This document shows, one piece after another, positions 46,932 through 57,500 of a stretch of DNA of 64,000 nucleotides. The number at the start of each line of letters is the position of its first letter. Within the stretch, counting starts at the first letter, position 1. The DNA comes from Nageia nagi (taxonomy: Eukaryota > Pinophyta), in the NCBI GenBank assembly GCA_050084985.1, contig JBITNC010000001.1, positions 7,006,001 through 7,070,000 on the forward strand, read 5' to 3'. The translations under genes were made by a program, and so were the position numbers. The notes beneath the pieces are model-generated. The model was not told the DNA's origin and ran no database searches. It worked only from the letters and a program-made list of their open reading frames with translations.

Positions 46932-48314
46932 ATGGCAGGAGAAGGGAGGCTGAAGTTGGAAAGATTTAATGGGTAAGGATTTCAGTTTTGGAAAATGCAA
47001 ATGGAAGACTACCTCTACCAAAAGGATCTCTATCAACCTCTAGAAGATAAGAGTAAGAAACTGGCTACTATGAGTGATGGAGATTGGAACTTGTTGGATA
47101 GAAAAGCCTTGGGGGCTATTAGACTTTGTTTAAGTTCTAGTGTAGCTTTCAATATTTCCGATGAAAAAACTACTAAAGGAGTAATGGATAAACTTGCAAA
47201 AATGTATGAAAAACCATCCGCCTCAAACAAAGTATACTTAATGAAGAAATTATTTAACATGAAGATGAATGAAGGTAGTTCAGTTCAAGACCATGTTAAT
47301 GAATTCAACACAATCACAAATCAGTTAACTTCAGTTAAGATAGAATTTGAAGATGAAGTAAGAGCTTTATTAATTCTATGTTCACTTCTGAATAGTTGGA
47401 ATAGCTTTGTTATGGCTGTTAGTAATTCTTCTTCTAATGCAGTTTTGGTCTTTGATGAAGTTGTTGGAACAATTCTAAGTGAGGACATGAGGAGAAAGTC
47501 CATAGGTGAAAGTTCCAATGCTACTCTCACAGTAGAGACAAGAGAAAGATCAAGGGATAGAAGGAGAAATAAGTCAAGAAGCAAATCACAAGGAAGGTCA
47601 AAATCAAAAGGTAACACTAAATTGGAATGTTGGCATTGTGGAAAAAAGGGTCACATTAAGAAAGATTGTTGGAATAGGAAAGGAAAAGAAAGTGATAGTA
47701 GTAATAATAATAATGAAAGCACAAGTAACCAAGAGGAAAATATTGTTGGTGAATTAATTCAAGATGCTTTAATCATGTCTCATAAAAAGAATGGTGATTA
47801 TTGGGTTCTTGATTCGGGTGCTTCATTTCATGCTACTCCACATAAGAACTATTTCTCAAATTACACACAAGGTGACTTTGTTCAAGTATTATTAGGTAAT
47901 GCACACCCATGCAAGATTGTTGGTATTGGCAATATAACAATGAAATTACCTAATGGAACACAATGGACTCTTAATGATGCTAGACATATTCTAGACCTTA
48001 AAATAAATCTTATATCAACTAGTAAATTGGATAAGGAGGGTTATGTGATGACATTTGGGGATGGTAGTTGGAAAGTAACTAAAGGTTCAATGGTATTTGT
48101 AAAAGGAAATTTGGTGGGGTCTCTTTATTTGCTCACAAATGTCTTTGATTACTCATTGAATCTTATTTCAATAGGCAATGATGCATCACTATGGCACAAT
48201 AGGCTTGGACATATGAGTGAGAAAGGCATGAAAATGTTGCACTCTAATGGTTCACTCCCTAATCTAAAAGAGGTTGATTTAGGATTCTGTGAAGATTGTG
48301 TGTATGGAAAATAA
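46932..48314 (+). pseudogene. Tork-like copia gag-protease-preintegrase frame
   Basis: The start at 46932 gives MAGEGRLKLERFNG followed by a stop at 46974; the frame then runs open to 48314. It contains FQFWKMQMEDYL, the copia gag block, KLAKMYEKPSASNKVYLMKK and an RS-rich basic linker (RSRDRRRNKSRSKSQGRSK). The zinc knuckle is CWHCGKKGHIKKDC, intact. The protease site is VLDSGASFHATPH, intact DSG. The pre-integrase block reads LWHNRLGHMSEKGMKML and CEDCVYGK, then TAA at 48312 where Q is usual (CAA>TAA). Confidence 0.9.
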
Positions 48315-49180
48315 AGAAGGGTTAGTTTTCTTAAAGTTGGCAAAGAAAAGAAGAGTCATAAATTAGAGCTTGTTCATACAGATGTGTGGGGTTCTGCATA
48401 GGTTTGCTCACTTGGGGGCTCATCTTATTTTGTCACTTTCATTGATGATTGTACTAGAAAGACATGGGTATACTATATTAAAAAGAAATCTAATGTGTTT
48501 GAAACATTTAAGAGGTGGAAGGCATTGGTTGAGAATGAAACTAATTCTAAGTTGAAATGTCTTAAGTCTGATAATGGTGGGGAATTTTGCAACAATGAGT
48601 TTGATTCATTTTGTTCACACAATGGCATTAGAAGGATTAAGGTGGTTCCTAGAACTCCACAGGAAAATGGGGTTGCAGAAAGAATGAATAGGACTATCTT
48701 GGAAAGGGCTAGAAGTATGAGGATACATGCTAGGTTTCCTTTGAATCTTTGGTCTGATGCTATTGACACTGCTATTTATTTGATTAATAGGGGTCCATCT
48801 ATGGCTTTAGATGGAGGTATTCCAGAGGAGATGTGGACAGGTAAAAAGGTGAATTACTCATTCTTAAGAATTTTTGGTTGTGAAGCTTTTGCACATGTTG
48901 ATAAAGAGGATAGAAAGAAACTTGATGCAAAGTCACAAAAATGCTATCTTGTTGGATATGGTGTTAATGATTTGGGATAAAGGTTATGGGATGTTGATAA
49001 CCATAAAATCATTAGAAGTAGAGATGTTGTATTCAATGAGAAAAGAATGTATAAAGATAGATTGCAAAAGGTTGAGGAACTCAAGTTTGTATCTCTAGAA
49101 GATGTTGATCAATATAAGGGTCCTGTTAATAATAATTTTCAAGCACCTCCACCACAAACACCTCAAACTTTGCACTTAGA
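48315..49180 (+). pseudogene. Tork-like copia integrase
   Basis: After RRVSFLKVGKEKKSHKLEL the core shows LVHTDVWG (first D), a TAG at 48399, YFVTFIDDCTRKTWVYYIK, LKSDNGGEFCNNEF (second D) and PQENGVAERMNRTILERAR (third acid E), so all three catalytic residues remain. The C-terminal part reads WTGKKVNYSFLRIFGCEAF and KCYLVGYGVNDLG, ending at TAA 48978 within the usual GY-R-L-WD motif; the text then continues LWDVDNHKIIRSRDVVFNE. A frameshift follows near 49178. Confidence 0.9.
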
Positions 49181-50809
49181 AGGTCTTCAAGGACTAGAAA
49201 ACCTCTTAAATGATATTCTCCTGCTCTTTATCATGTTCTTTATACCGATGGTGGTGAACCTGAATGTTTTGATGAAGCTATGCAAGGTGGTACACAGATT
49301 AAGTGGGAGCATGCTATGAAGGAGGAGATGGACTCCTTACTTAAGAATCAGACTTGGAGTTTGGTTGAGCTTCCAGAGGGTAAGAAGGCACTTACCAACA
49401 AATGGGTGTACAGGATAAAGGAAGAGGGAGAAGGGCAATAAAGGTACAAGGCAAGACTTGTGGTAAAAGGTTTTGCATAGAAAAAAGGTATTGATTATGA
49501 TGAGATCTTTTCTCCAGTTGTTAAAATGACCTCGATTAGAGCAATATTGAGTCTTGTTGCTACTGAAAACTTATTTCTTGAACAATTGGATGTAAAGACA
49601 GCTTTCCTTCATGGAGATTTGAAGGATGATATTTATATGCATCAACCCGAAGGTTTTGAGGTCAAAGGTAAAGAAGGGTATGTATGTAAATTGAAAAAGA
49701 TCTTGTACAGTTTGAAGCAAGCACCTAGGCAATGGTATCACAAGTTTGACACTTTCATGATAACAAACGAATTTGTAAGATGTCAATCAGATCATTATGT
49801 ATATGTAAAGAAGACAACAAATGGAAACTATGTAATCTTGCTTTTTTATGTGGATGATATGTTGATAGCAGGATCTAGTATGCAGGATATTGTTGATCTT
49901 AAGAAAAAGTTGGCAAATACTTTTGAAATGAAGGATTTGGGTGAAGCTAAGAAAATTCTTGGAATGAAAATAACAAGAGATAAACAAAACCACTTGCTTA
50001 GACTAAGTCAAGAAGATTATATTGATAAGGTTCTTAAAAGGTTCAATATGAAAGATGCAAAATCTGTAACTACATCATTGGCAAAGCATTTTAAACTCAC
50101 CAAACATTTAAGTCCTAAGACAGATAAGGAAAAGGAGTACATGACTAAGGTTCCCTATGCTTCGACGGTTGGGAGTTTAATGTATGCAATGGTATGTACT
50201 AGACCAGATATAGCACAAGCAGTGGGGAGTGGTTAGTAGATTCATGAATAATCTAGGAAAAGGGCATTGGGAAGCAGTTAAATGGATCCTTAGGTATTTA
50301 AGGGTACTTCTCATTACTCTTTATGTTTTGGTGGATCTAAATTTTGTTTGCAAGGTTATGTTGACTCTGACATGGCAGGTGATATAGATGGTGGGAGAAG
50401 CACTACAGGATATGTGTTTACCATTAGAGGTACAGCAATTAGTTGGATTTCTAAGCTTCAATAGGTTGTGGCTCTCTCCACTACTGAGACAGAGTACATT
50501 GCAATTACGGAAGGTAGCAAAGAATTGATTTGGTTGAAGAGGTTGATGGAGGAACTAGGAAAGGTGCAAGAGGATGTGAAGCTATGGAGCGATAGCCAGA
50601 GTGCTATCCATCTTGCAAAGAACTCAGCCTTCCATTCAAGAACCAAACATATCAAATTGAGGTACCACTTCATCAGGATAGCATTGGAGGATGGTTCAGT
50701 CAGTTTGGGAAAGATTCACACGTCTCAAAATCCTGCAGACATGTTCACTAAAGTTGTTACAAAGGAGAAGTTGGGATCTTGCTCAACTTGGATTCGTCTT
50801 AAGGAGTAA
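49180..50809 (+). pseudogene. Tork-like copia reverse transcriptase and RNase H
   Basis: The linker RRSSRTRKPLKRYSP leads to WEHAMKEEMDSLLKNQTW and NKWVYRIKEEGEG, stops at 49439 and 49478, then EQLDVKTAFLHGDLKDDIYM, KKILYSLKQAPRQWYHKF and the catalytic ILLFYVDDMLIAGS (YVDD intact). RNase H shows YVDSDMAGDIDGGRSTTGY, VALSTTETEYIAITEGSKE and HSRTKHIKLRYHFIR, ending at TAA 50807. Frameshifts occur near 50220 and 50303 and a TAG at 50462. Confidence 0.9.
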
Positions 50810-50860
50810 AGGCCAAGATGAGAAGCTTTCAACCCTTATTGTAGAGAAGGAAGTCTCCAA

Positions 50861-50868
50861 GTGGGAGA
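50861..50868 (+). other. Tork-like copia polypurine tract
   Basis: GTGGGAGA precedes the 3' LTR start (TGTTGAAAATGG at 50870), following the common copia context CCAAGTGGGAGATTGTTG. Confidence 0.8.
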
Positions 50869-50869
50869 T

Positions 50870-51483
50870 TGTTGAAAATGGAGACTACAACCAGCTGGCC
50901 AACCGGCCAGACCCTGTCAAAACAGGCTAATCGGCCAGCTAACTGGACAAAATAGAGAGTGTTTCTTTTCTCGTTTGACACCAAATTTTAGTTTCCAAGA
51001 AGCCATGACACTTGGATATGAGTTACTGAAGGGTTGGGGGTAACCTCACAACCTTCTAGATCCAACTTGGGTTAAAGTTGGGTTTGTTTGTATTTATAAA
51101 TAAGAGGCTTGAGTTGAGGCATACTGATTGAAGTTTGTAAGTAGTTTTAGCAGCAGTTGTGAGTTGCTTATAATTTGTAGTTTGGTGGCTTATGAGAGAG
51201 AGATTGTAGTGAAGCTTTGTTGTAGCTCCTAAGTGAAGGTTGTAGCAAGGTTATGTTGCTGGTTTGTTGCTTGGAGGACTTGGAAGAATGTTATGCAAAA
51301 GGGTTGAAAGCTTCTCTGTGGATGTAGCCTACATTGGGTGAACCACATTATCTCTTGTGTCTCTCATTGTGTGATTGATGTTCTTAGTTGTTTGATTTTA
51401 GTATACATGAATGTTATTTCTTTTGCCAAGGAGTAGGAGAATTATTGATGCTCTTGTTTATATGAAATTATTGAATCCTAACA
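50870..51483 (+). mobile_element. Tork-like copia 3' LTR
   Basis: 614 bp, same length and ends as the 5' copy. A TATTTATAAATAAGAGG box is kept. Differences from the 5' copy include C>T and G>A at the CpG-rich start. Confidence 0.95.
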
Positions 51484-51924
51484 TGAGTATGTGTATGTTC
51501 TTTAAGTTATCATATGCTTTGATCGACATATATTTTGCTTAATGCACCACTTGATCAGTTTATGGATGATATTATTTTTCTTATGTTGACATGAATGAAT
51601 ATATGATGCATATAACTATTTATGAGTTACTTGTAGTCTGTAGGTTTCTTCTAAAAGATTGTAGGTTACTTACTTTAGGTATGCAGGCTCACTGAGGCTC
51701 ATCATGTCAACATATTATTGAATGACTACTACTTTAAAAAAGAAACCATCTATGGTTGATGACTGATGAATTGTAAACCATTTATTCAAATGGTTATGTA
51801 GTTGAGCCTTGCCTAGATTGTATTACTTCTAAATATTTCAAGTTGTATTCAATTGTACTTCTTATGGAACATAACTCTCTCACACTCTCTTTTTATCTAT
51901 TCTTATTTCTATCCCAATATTACA
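51484..51924 (+). other. family-A copia 3' tail, right piece
   Basis: Continues the tail cut at 46240. GTAGGTTACTTACTTTAGGTATGCAGGCTC corresponds to 1130-1165 of the first family-A copy. Non-coding. Confidence 0.65.
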
Positions 51925-52400
51925 TTGGAATTAATAATTCACTATTGTGTAAATTATTCTTTAGATAGGTATCTAAAGAATAATATTTCTTCTCCTTGTG
52001 TAATTCAATATTAAATTCACTAGATACTTAAAAGTATTTTGTGAATTAAATATTGGAACTTGTCCCACATATGATGTTTCTTATCCTTTATTTAATGGTG
52101 CTCCCCTTGGGTAAAAGGTGATCCAAAGTGAAAAATTTTCCTATAAATTGAGGGCTTTCCTCAAATATTCTTCACTCTATTTTGAAGCATTATAATGCTC
52201 TTAGTGTGATGAAGGATAGGAAGAGATATTGTTAGTGTAGCATTGTAAGAGAGTCCTATAATCTTGAGAAGTAATAAAATAAGGCTTAAAGTGGAGTACT
52301 CTCTTGATATAGAGGAACCACTATACATTTTGGTCTCTCTTGTATGTGTGATTGAGTTATTGAGAGTATTCTTAAATTGTTACTTATAAGTAGAAGATTT
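51925..52400 (+). mobile_element. diverged family-A copia LTR
   Basis: It starts at TTGGAATTAATAATTCACTATTGTG, lacking the TG and purine tract by a small deletion, and includes CTCCCCTTGGGTAAAAGG and a TATA-like CCTATAAATTG near 52142. It follows the tail in the same order as at 1-1880. The right edge is approximate. Confidence 0.65.
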
Positions 52401-53400
52401 CTCCAAGGTTATCTTGGGTGTAGGAGGATTCATCTTCCATCATTTCTTGAGAAGAAACTCAATAGACTCTTTTCTTTTTACTTCTATTTCTAAATCAAAT
52501 AGTTTCATTGCTTTAGCTAAAATGACATATCCCTATCTTATTTTAGTATTCAAGATAACCTCAAAGATTTCCTTTGTCTCCTTAGTGTCTTCTTCACCTT
52601 CTTTTTCCTCATCTTCATTATTAAGGTTATCACCTTCACATACATGCTTAGAACTACAATTGTTTTGTTGGTGTGTTTTTCTTTCCTCTCACAAAGTACT
52701 ATATAGTCTCCTCTTGAAGGAATTCAAACCCAAGGTTATCAAAATATTCAAAATCTAAATGAAACTCTTAGAATAATTTAACCAATTAAGTATTAATTGT
52801 TCACCATTTTCTTAAGGCAAAAGACATCATTTATCCCTATTGAAATTAGTCAAGTTTTATGATCATTCCAAGATTTATGCAAAAAAAAAAAAGATTTCAA
52901 AATATATATATATATATATGAAAACATGGAGAGCAAAATTGGAACAAAGAACCCCACTACAAGCACTGCATTATATAAACTATCATCCTTTTGAGTTTGG
53001 CGAGACTCTTCATCCAAGTATCCAATCTTGTGGCAAATATCATTCATTCAAATATCACAAAAGAGGGAGCATAACCTATTTTAATTCCTTGGAATCATAT
53101 ATGGAATCAAATGTGTGAAGTTAGTGTTGTTTAGAATACATTGCTTTAATCCAAAACATGGTAGAGATCATTCAAAAATGCATAAATGATATTCAATAAT
53201 GATTTTAATACACTTTTAAAACCATAGCATTTGTATTCAAAAAGAGGGAACAATATTCAGCACATGCCCTCAAAATTACAATCCTCTTAAATAATAATCC
53301 TAAGGAGATGGCTATGTGATGACCAAAACATGACTATAAAGCCCATACTTATATTAAAATTCTACCATCCGGCTATGAGAGTTGAACTATAAACTAAACA
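52401..53400. other. no gene recognised; contains an AT microsatellite
   Basis: A minus-strand stretch near 52680-52530 is acidic and lysine rich (CEGDNLNNEDEEKEGEEDTK) and may be a gag linker relic, but nothing confirms it. An (AT)n run lies at 52901-52919 after a run of A. The rest shows no motif. Confidence 0.35.
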
Positions 53401-53874
53401 ACTCTAAACTCCTAAGATCACATGAAAGCTCACTCAAACATCAAGATAACTCAAGAACACAATCACACAAAGTGACACAAGATGTAAGTGGTTCCTCCAA
53501 CTAAGAGTACATCCACTAACTAGATCTCACTTCATTCACAAACATGAATCTCTAACAATCTTCCTAAACTTTTCTCCTAAACACTATCTTATAGCATAAC
53601 TTTACTTCACAAAATTGGTGTGTGATCACAAAGAGGGAGCCTTCTATTTATAGGCCAAAATCCCTCTTTGGATCACCTTTTTATCCAATGTACAAAAGTA
53701 TGACATGCATGTCCTTTTACCCAAGGGGCATGCTCATGACATGGAGTGTAGAACAAGTTACATTATCATATTCACTTGTATACTTAAGGTATCAGATGAT
53801 ACCCTTAAGTATTAGTGAACTTACATAGAAGATTATTATAAAACCTTTACAATAATGCATTATACATTCCAACA
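53401..53874 (-). mobile_element. inverted family-A copia LTR
   Basis: Reverse complement opens TGTTGGAATGTATAATGC and matches 1396-1845 over most of its length, including GCATGCCCCTTGGGTAAAAGG and GCCTATAAATAGAAGG. No tail or pol is visible on either side, so it is a solo LTR or a fragment. The inner border (low coordinates) is uncertain and could reach about 53370. No target duplication was found. Confidence 0.75.
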
Positions 53875-54479
53875 CCTGCCATCACTCACTTTCTTTGCTA
53901 TGCTTTGCTCCATTTCATTATAAACCTTATACATATATCAACATACTTTGTGTATGTCAAATAGAAAAGTTGTTTTAAAAATTGGGTAGATTTGTTGGTG
54001 AGTGAAATGTTATCATAGTGGTTAAGATATTGGAATCTAAGACAAGCAACTCACGTTTCTATCCTTGAAACATCATTTTTGTATTTTGGAGACTTATAAT
54101 TTTTTCCATCTTTTTTTTGCATATTACACACAAACTTTATGTATATATGAACAATCTTAAATAAAAAAAAATAAACAATAAATGAATGATAGAATTTTGA
54201 TATATGTGCGAACTTTGTGATCATATTTTAATCATTGCATAACCTTCTCCATAATCATAATTCTCTGACTACAATCCAATATTTCATAATACATTAGTTG
54301 GGCTACCTAAGGTAATACCTCAATCCGTTTGATACCCAACTTGTATTCTCCATTGTTGATCCCCATTTTTTTAAAAGAGCCATTTCCTTTTTATTACAAA
54401 ACACACGTGTAACAATTTTAGATATTGAATGGTCAGTTTATTCAACAATCAGGTCTTTCCAACTTCTGGGCAATTATAC
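53875..54479. other. no gene; weak tRNA-like segment
   Basis: AGTGGTTAAGATATTGGAATC at 54016 and CACGTTTCTATCCTTGAAAC at 54051 loosely resemble the A and B boxes of a tRNA-derived SINE head, followed by a T-rich run, but the match is weak. Otherwise A+T-rich and empty. Confidence 0.25.
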
Positions 54480-54605
54480 AACTATTAGATAGATGAAAAA
54501 CTATTTTCAACTGCTCTTTTATGACTTTTCAAACCTTCCCATACAGCTCCCATGTAGGCTTATTAGAATAATGCTAGCAATGGTCATAATTTTTGGTTTT
54601 ACATC
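54480..54605 (-). pseudogene. PPR motif fragment 1
   Basis: On the minus strand one frame reads TIASIILISLH and, after a frameshift, MGAVWEGLKSHKRAVENSFS followed by SI and a stop. This fits one PPR repeat of plant P/PLS type (tiasiLsAc..mGaveeGk.iH...vensfss). Such proteins bind organelle RNA. Only about 35 residues survive. Confidence 0.5.
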
Positions 54606-54869
54606 AAAATCATTTACATCTCTCAGCCCCCTTGAATTACAATCTCTACCTTGATATGCATATCATTCTCACAGAACCCTATCGAGGCAGGTAGTTGCTA
54701 AAACTTCTTCATATGCCTTTGCCTTCTCTCAAACTCTACAAACAATAGCATTTTTGCAATGGACAACGCTTTAAAAGTTTCTGCTATAGTCCAACAAATA
54801 TGTGTTCTTTACAATATGTCATGTGTTTTAGTCAAACAGTCTATTCATGCATATCTTTTACAACAATGC

Positions 54870-55240
54870 ATTCAGAAATAAGACTTACACCATTGTGAGC
54901 ATATCCAACGTTGCTTACTTATTGGAGCATTCACTGCAATACCATTGCAGTGACAACTATTTTGATATATATCAACACACTCTTCAAATGATGATGACTG
55001 CTTAGGTGCAAGAACAACACTGAAAGAGGTGAATTCATTGAGCAGAGCATCAATTTCAATCCTTTGCATTCTGTGAAAACAACAGTAGCGTCCATATTTT
55101 ATATTCATGTTTATCAAAGTCCCCACGGTCTGTTGGGTATGTGGAGCCTGATCCACACCCGAATAAAATTGATAGAGCTTGGTGAATCGTGTGACCCTCC
55201 ACATGGATGATGCTGGAGGTTAACGTCATAAAAGAGTTGT
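54870..55240 (-). pseudogene. PPR motif fragment 2
   Basis: Two overlapping frames, joined by a shift near 55070, carry NSFMTLTSSIIHVEGHTIHQ, KIWTLLLFSQ and then FHRMQRIEIDALLNEF, TSFSVVLAPKQSSSFEECV and DIYQNSCHCNGIAVNAPISK. The spacing MQ...NEFTF..vL....s..ee...Ih...-NGi.vn..is matches a PPR repeat as found in plant PLS-class proteins. About 120 residues over three to four repeats, broken. No splice signals are needed to explain it. Confidence 0.6.
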
Positions 55241-55976
55241 TGTTATGATATGAACAAGATGATTCACAAGGCATAGGATGATTACCAATGTAACGCAATT
55301 GACAAATAATTTCAATGAAAGATGATAGGTTGTTATAACATAAGATAAAATTATTTTGTATTCTTGTGTGTGGGTAATGTCATAATGTAATGCTAGAGAG
55401 ATATAGGAATGCTGGAATGGCATACAGAGAGGCAGTAATGCCTGTAGAATGTTCAAGAGGCATTCTTGATATTGTAAATTCCATTGTAATTGAAGAGAGT
55501 AAATCTCTCAAGATTGTAATTCTGTAATGGTAGTACATGAAAGTGTTTGAAGGAGTCCACAATAATGGAATATAGTAGATTGCTGGTTGTATACAAAAGA
55601 ACAACAATCTTAATGTTTGTAGTTTTGGTTGGAGGTTACATGTTGATAGGGAGCTTGATGTAGTGTTCAAGAAGGATTGTTTGTATCAATGTTGTAGTCG
55701 TGATGGAGTGGTTATGGTGTGAGTGAGAAGAAGTTCATGTGTGAGAAGCCTGCTGGAGTTGGAGAGAGGGTGTTACAACCATACTGCTATGCAGTTCTTC
55801 CTTCTTGTATATCGTAATTGTTGATAATGCAAAAGTTAAGATGTTTATTTAGGGATGTAGCTCAATGAGATATTGGGTGAACCTCATTAAATTTGGTGTT
55901 TTCTCTTTGTATGTATGATATTTATTTTTGCAATTTTAATTGCTCTCACATTAAATGGAATAGTTAAATCCCAACA
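55241..55976 (+). mobile_element. probable solo LTR within the PPR pseudogene
   Basis: Ends in AAATCCCAACA at 55976, and the region before has LTR-like features: GGTGAACCTCATTAAATTTGG, akin to the last part of the Tork-like LTR, and G-rich GTGTGAGAAG phrases. A start at TGTTATGATATGAAC (55241) would give 736 bp, but no clear duplication is found (GTTGT against CCACC). The PPR text is interrupted exactly over this span, which is the best evidence of an insertion. Confidence 0.45.
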
Positions 55977-55984
55977 CCACCTGC

Positions 55985-56160
55985 AGTCATAATATTCCAG
56001 AAAAGGTATTAAGTAAAAGAAATCCTCTTCTGCAATAGTGTAGAAATAGTTGGCCACAAGACCCCTTCCATCTCCTCTCTTTTGAAGGCGATGATCCTTT
56101 GTTGCTCTAATCTTCACAATCTCAATAGTTGCCCACCAAATGACAATCTCCATATGAATA
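55985..56160 (-). pseudogene. PPR motif fragment 3
   Basis: The minus strand reads MEIVIWWATIE, similar to the end block 'vvsWnamI' of PPR proteins, then in the next frame FKREEMEGVLWPTISTLL, similar to 'lF.eMq..gv.Pn.sTl.s'. A related text (VEIVIQGG) occurs near 54620 next to fragment 1, so the region may hold duplicated PPR copies. Confidence is limited by length and frameshifts. Confidence 0.4.
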
Positions 56161-56169
56161 TTATTCTTA

Positions 56170-56990
56170 CAAAACCTGTAGGAATTGATAGTTGAAACAC
56201 TCAGTGCACATTACATTATCTTATACTGCACATCTGATGAGGCCACATTTCTAGAAGGTATTTTGCTAAATATTTGAGTGTCATTTCAATGGTTATAGTT
56301 AATTTTTACTTACGTTGTGCTTGATTAACGCTCGAAAATAGTTGATTATCAATACACCATGCATTTTCAATACAATATCCTAACAATTATAACATTCTAC
56401 ATTTCATCAAAACCACTCTCAATCCATAGTACTAATGGTTTACACGAGAATTATTTATGTGCGATAGTCTATTATTTTTGTGTGATAGTCAATGGGATCC
56501 ACTTGTCAAACATAACGTAAACCACAGTCAACTCCAACGTGTTTCAACACCTTGAAGTTAAATGATTTATAAATTATAATAAGACAAAAGACCATCTCCT
56601 AGTGTAGAATAGTCTTATTACAACTCATAAACCACTTAACTTTTTCCTTTTCAACATATTTGTTCTAATATCATTGCAGTCCATGAAACTGTGTTTGCAT
56701 CACACACCTTTTGAACCAATTCTTTGATCGTGTATTCTTTCACATTTTGCATACATACTTATCATATATGCTTCTTCTTTCCATTTGCAAATAATACACG
56801 GTTTTCTGTAAGCCCAACTGTGCTTTTAATCAAATGATGTACGGTCTTTCTGTAAACATTATATTCCATATTGATATGAGTATATTTTTATACAAAGTGC
56901 AACATTTTAGCATAAAATGCAGTAAAAAATACATTGCATGCATTTATTTTAAAATATAAAAGGCGCATTTTATTTTATCAAATATCTGCA
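56170..56990. other. no gene recognised
   Basis: A+T-rich, stops in all frames. Some phrases (GCAGTCCATGAAA at 56677 and 57257) recur, suggesting local duplication, but no motif is readable. Confidence 0.35.
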
Positions 56991-57120
56991 GATTAGGGGA
57001 TTCAGAAGCACCATATTCGATGAAAAACCATTTTCAACTACTTCTTGGCAGGTGTTTGTTCCTTCCAGGACGGTGCATGCTGAAAGAATGCTGGCAAAGG
57101 CTGTAGATTTTGACTTTATT
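56990..57120 (-). pseudogene. PPR motif fragment 4
   Basis: A continuous minus-strand stretch reads STAFASILSACTVLEGTN then TCQEVVENGFSSNMVLLNPL. It is a very recognisable PPR repeat (tFasiLsAC..lea...cqevvenGf.snmvv.npLi) of about 40 residues, ending at a stop after CRYLIK. Position usually held by G-K-x-I-H is T-C-Q-E. Confidence 0.6.
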
Positions 57121-57500
57121 TCCAAAAAACTATATCTTTTTGTCATTGCATTCTATAAGAAAACATTTTAATGATACTTTTAGTCGAACAATTCACAGCC
57201 TCTCTGTATACTCTTTTGACCTTTCAATGTACCTGTTTTCTGAATATTGCAATCATTGCAGTCCATGAAATGATATTTATTAGTTGTATTTCTATCATGT
57301 CAAACAGAGCATTTACAACCATAACTGATGGCAGAGCATTTCTATCAATAGAGATTCATGCAGTCTTGTTCTATAGGCACTTCTTATGCCAGTTTTTCCT
57401 ATTTCATCAGGTCTTAAACTTTTCAAAGTTTGTTGAGCTAATAGGGTCTTGATGAGAAGTTTTTTCATGTTCAAAGTTATCACCCAAATCTTCTGGGAGA
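57121..57500. other. no gene recognised
   Basis: A+T-rich spacer between the PPR relics and the copia fragment. Plus- and minus-strand open stretches here show no known motif. Confidence 0.35.

Larger units (their letters stand above)
46241..51483 (+). mobile_element. Tork/Tnt1-like Ty1/copia element, 5243 bp
   Basis: Both LTRs are 614 bp and co-linear, with about 29 differences by eye (about 4.7%), almost all transitions. A perfect initiator-Met primer site, a purine tract and a nearly complete gag-PR-IN-RT-RH frame are present. It has seven in-frame stops and two or three frameshifts, so it is dead but the best preserved element here. Flanks CTAGT (46236-46240) and TGAGT (51484-51488) are a weak, decayed target duplication. 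It splits the tail of a family-A copia element. Confidence 0.9.

Noticed and set aside
47033-47617. Minus-strand open stretches opposite the Tork-like gag
   Set aside because: They are antisense shadows of a well-supported plus-strand frame with zinc knuckle and protease.
54010-54075. tRNA gene or SINE head
   Set aside because: The A-box-like and B-box-like words are too weak, no cloverleaf can be drawn by eye, and there is no target duplication or tail that would settle it.
54870-56160. Two-exon gene with good-looking splice signals (CAG/GT at about 55984, TTTTCACAG at about 55072 and GTAAGT at about 54885)
   Set aside because: The joined frame looked consistent, but both parts read as PPR repeats, which are usually intronless. 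The text between also contains PPR-like pieces, so a frameshift plus an LTR insertion explains it better.
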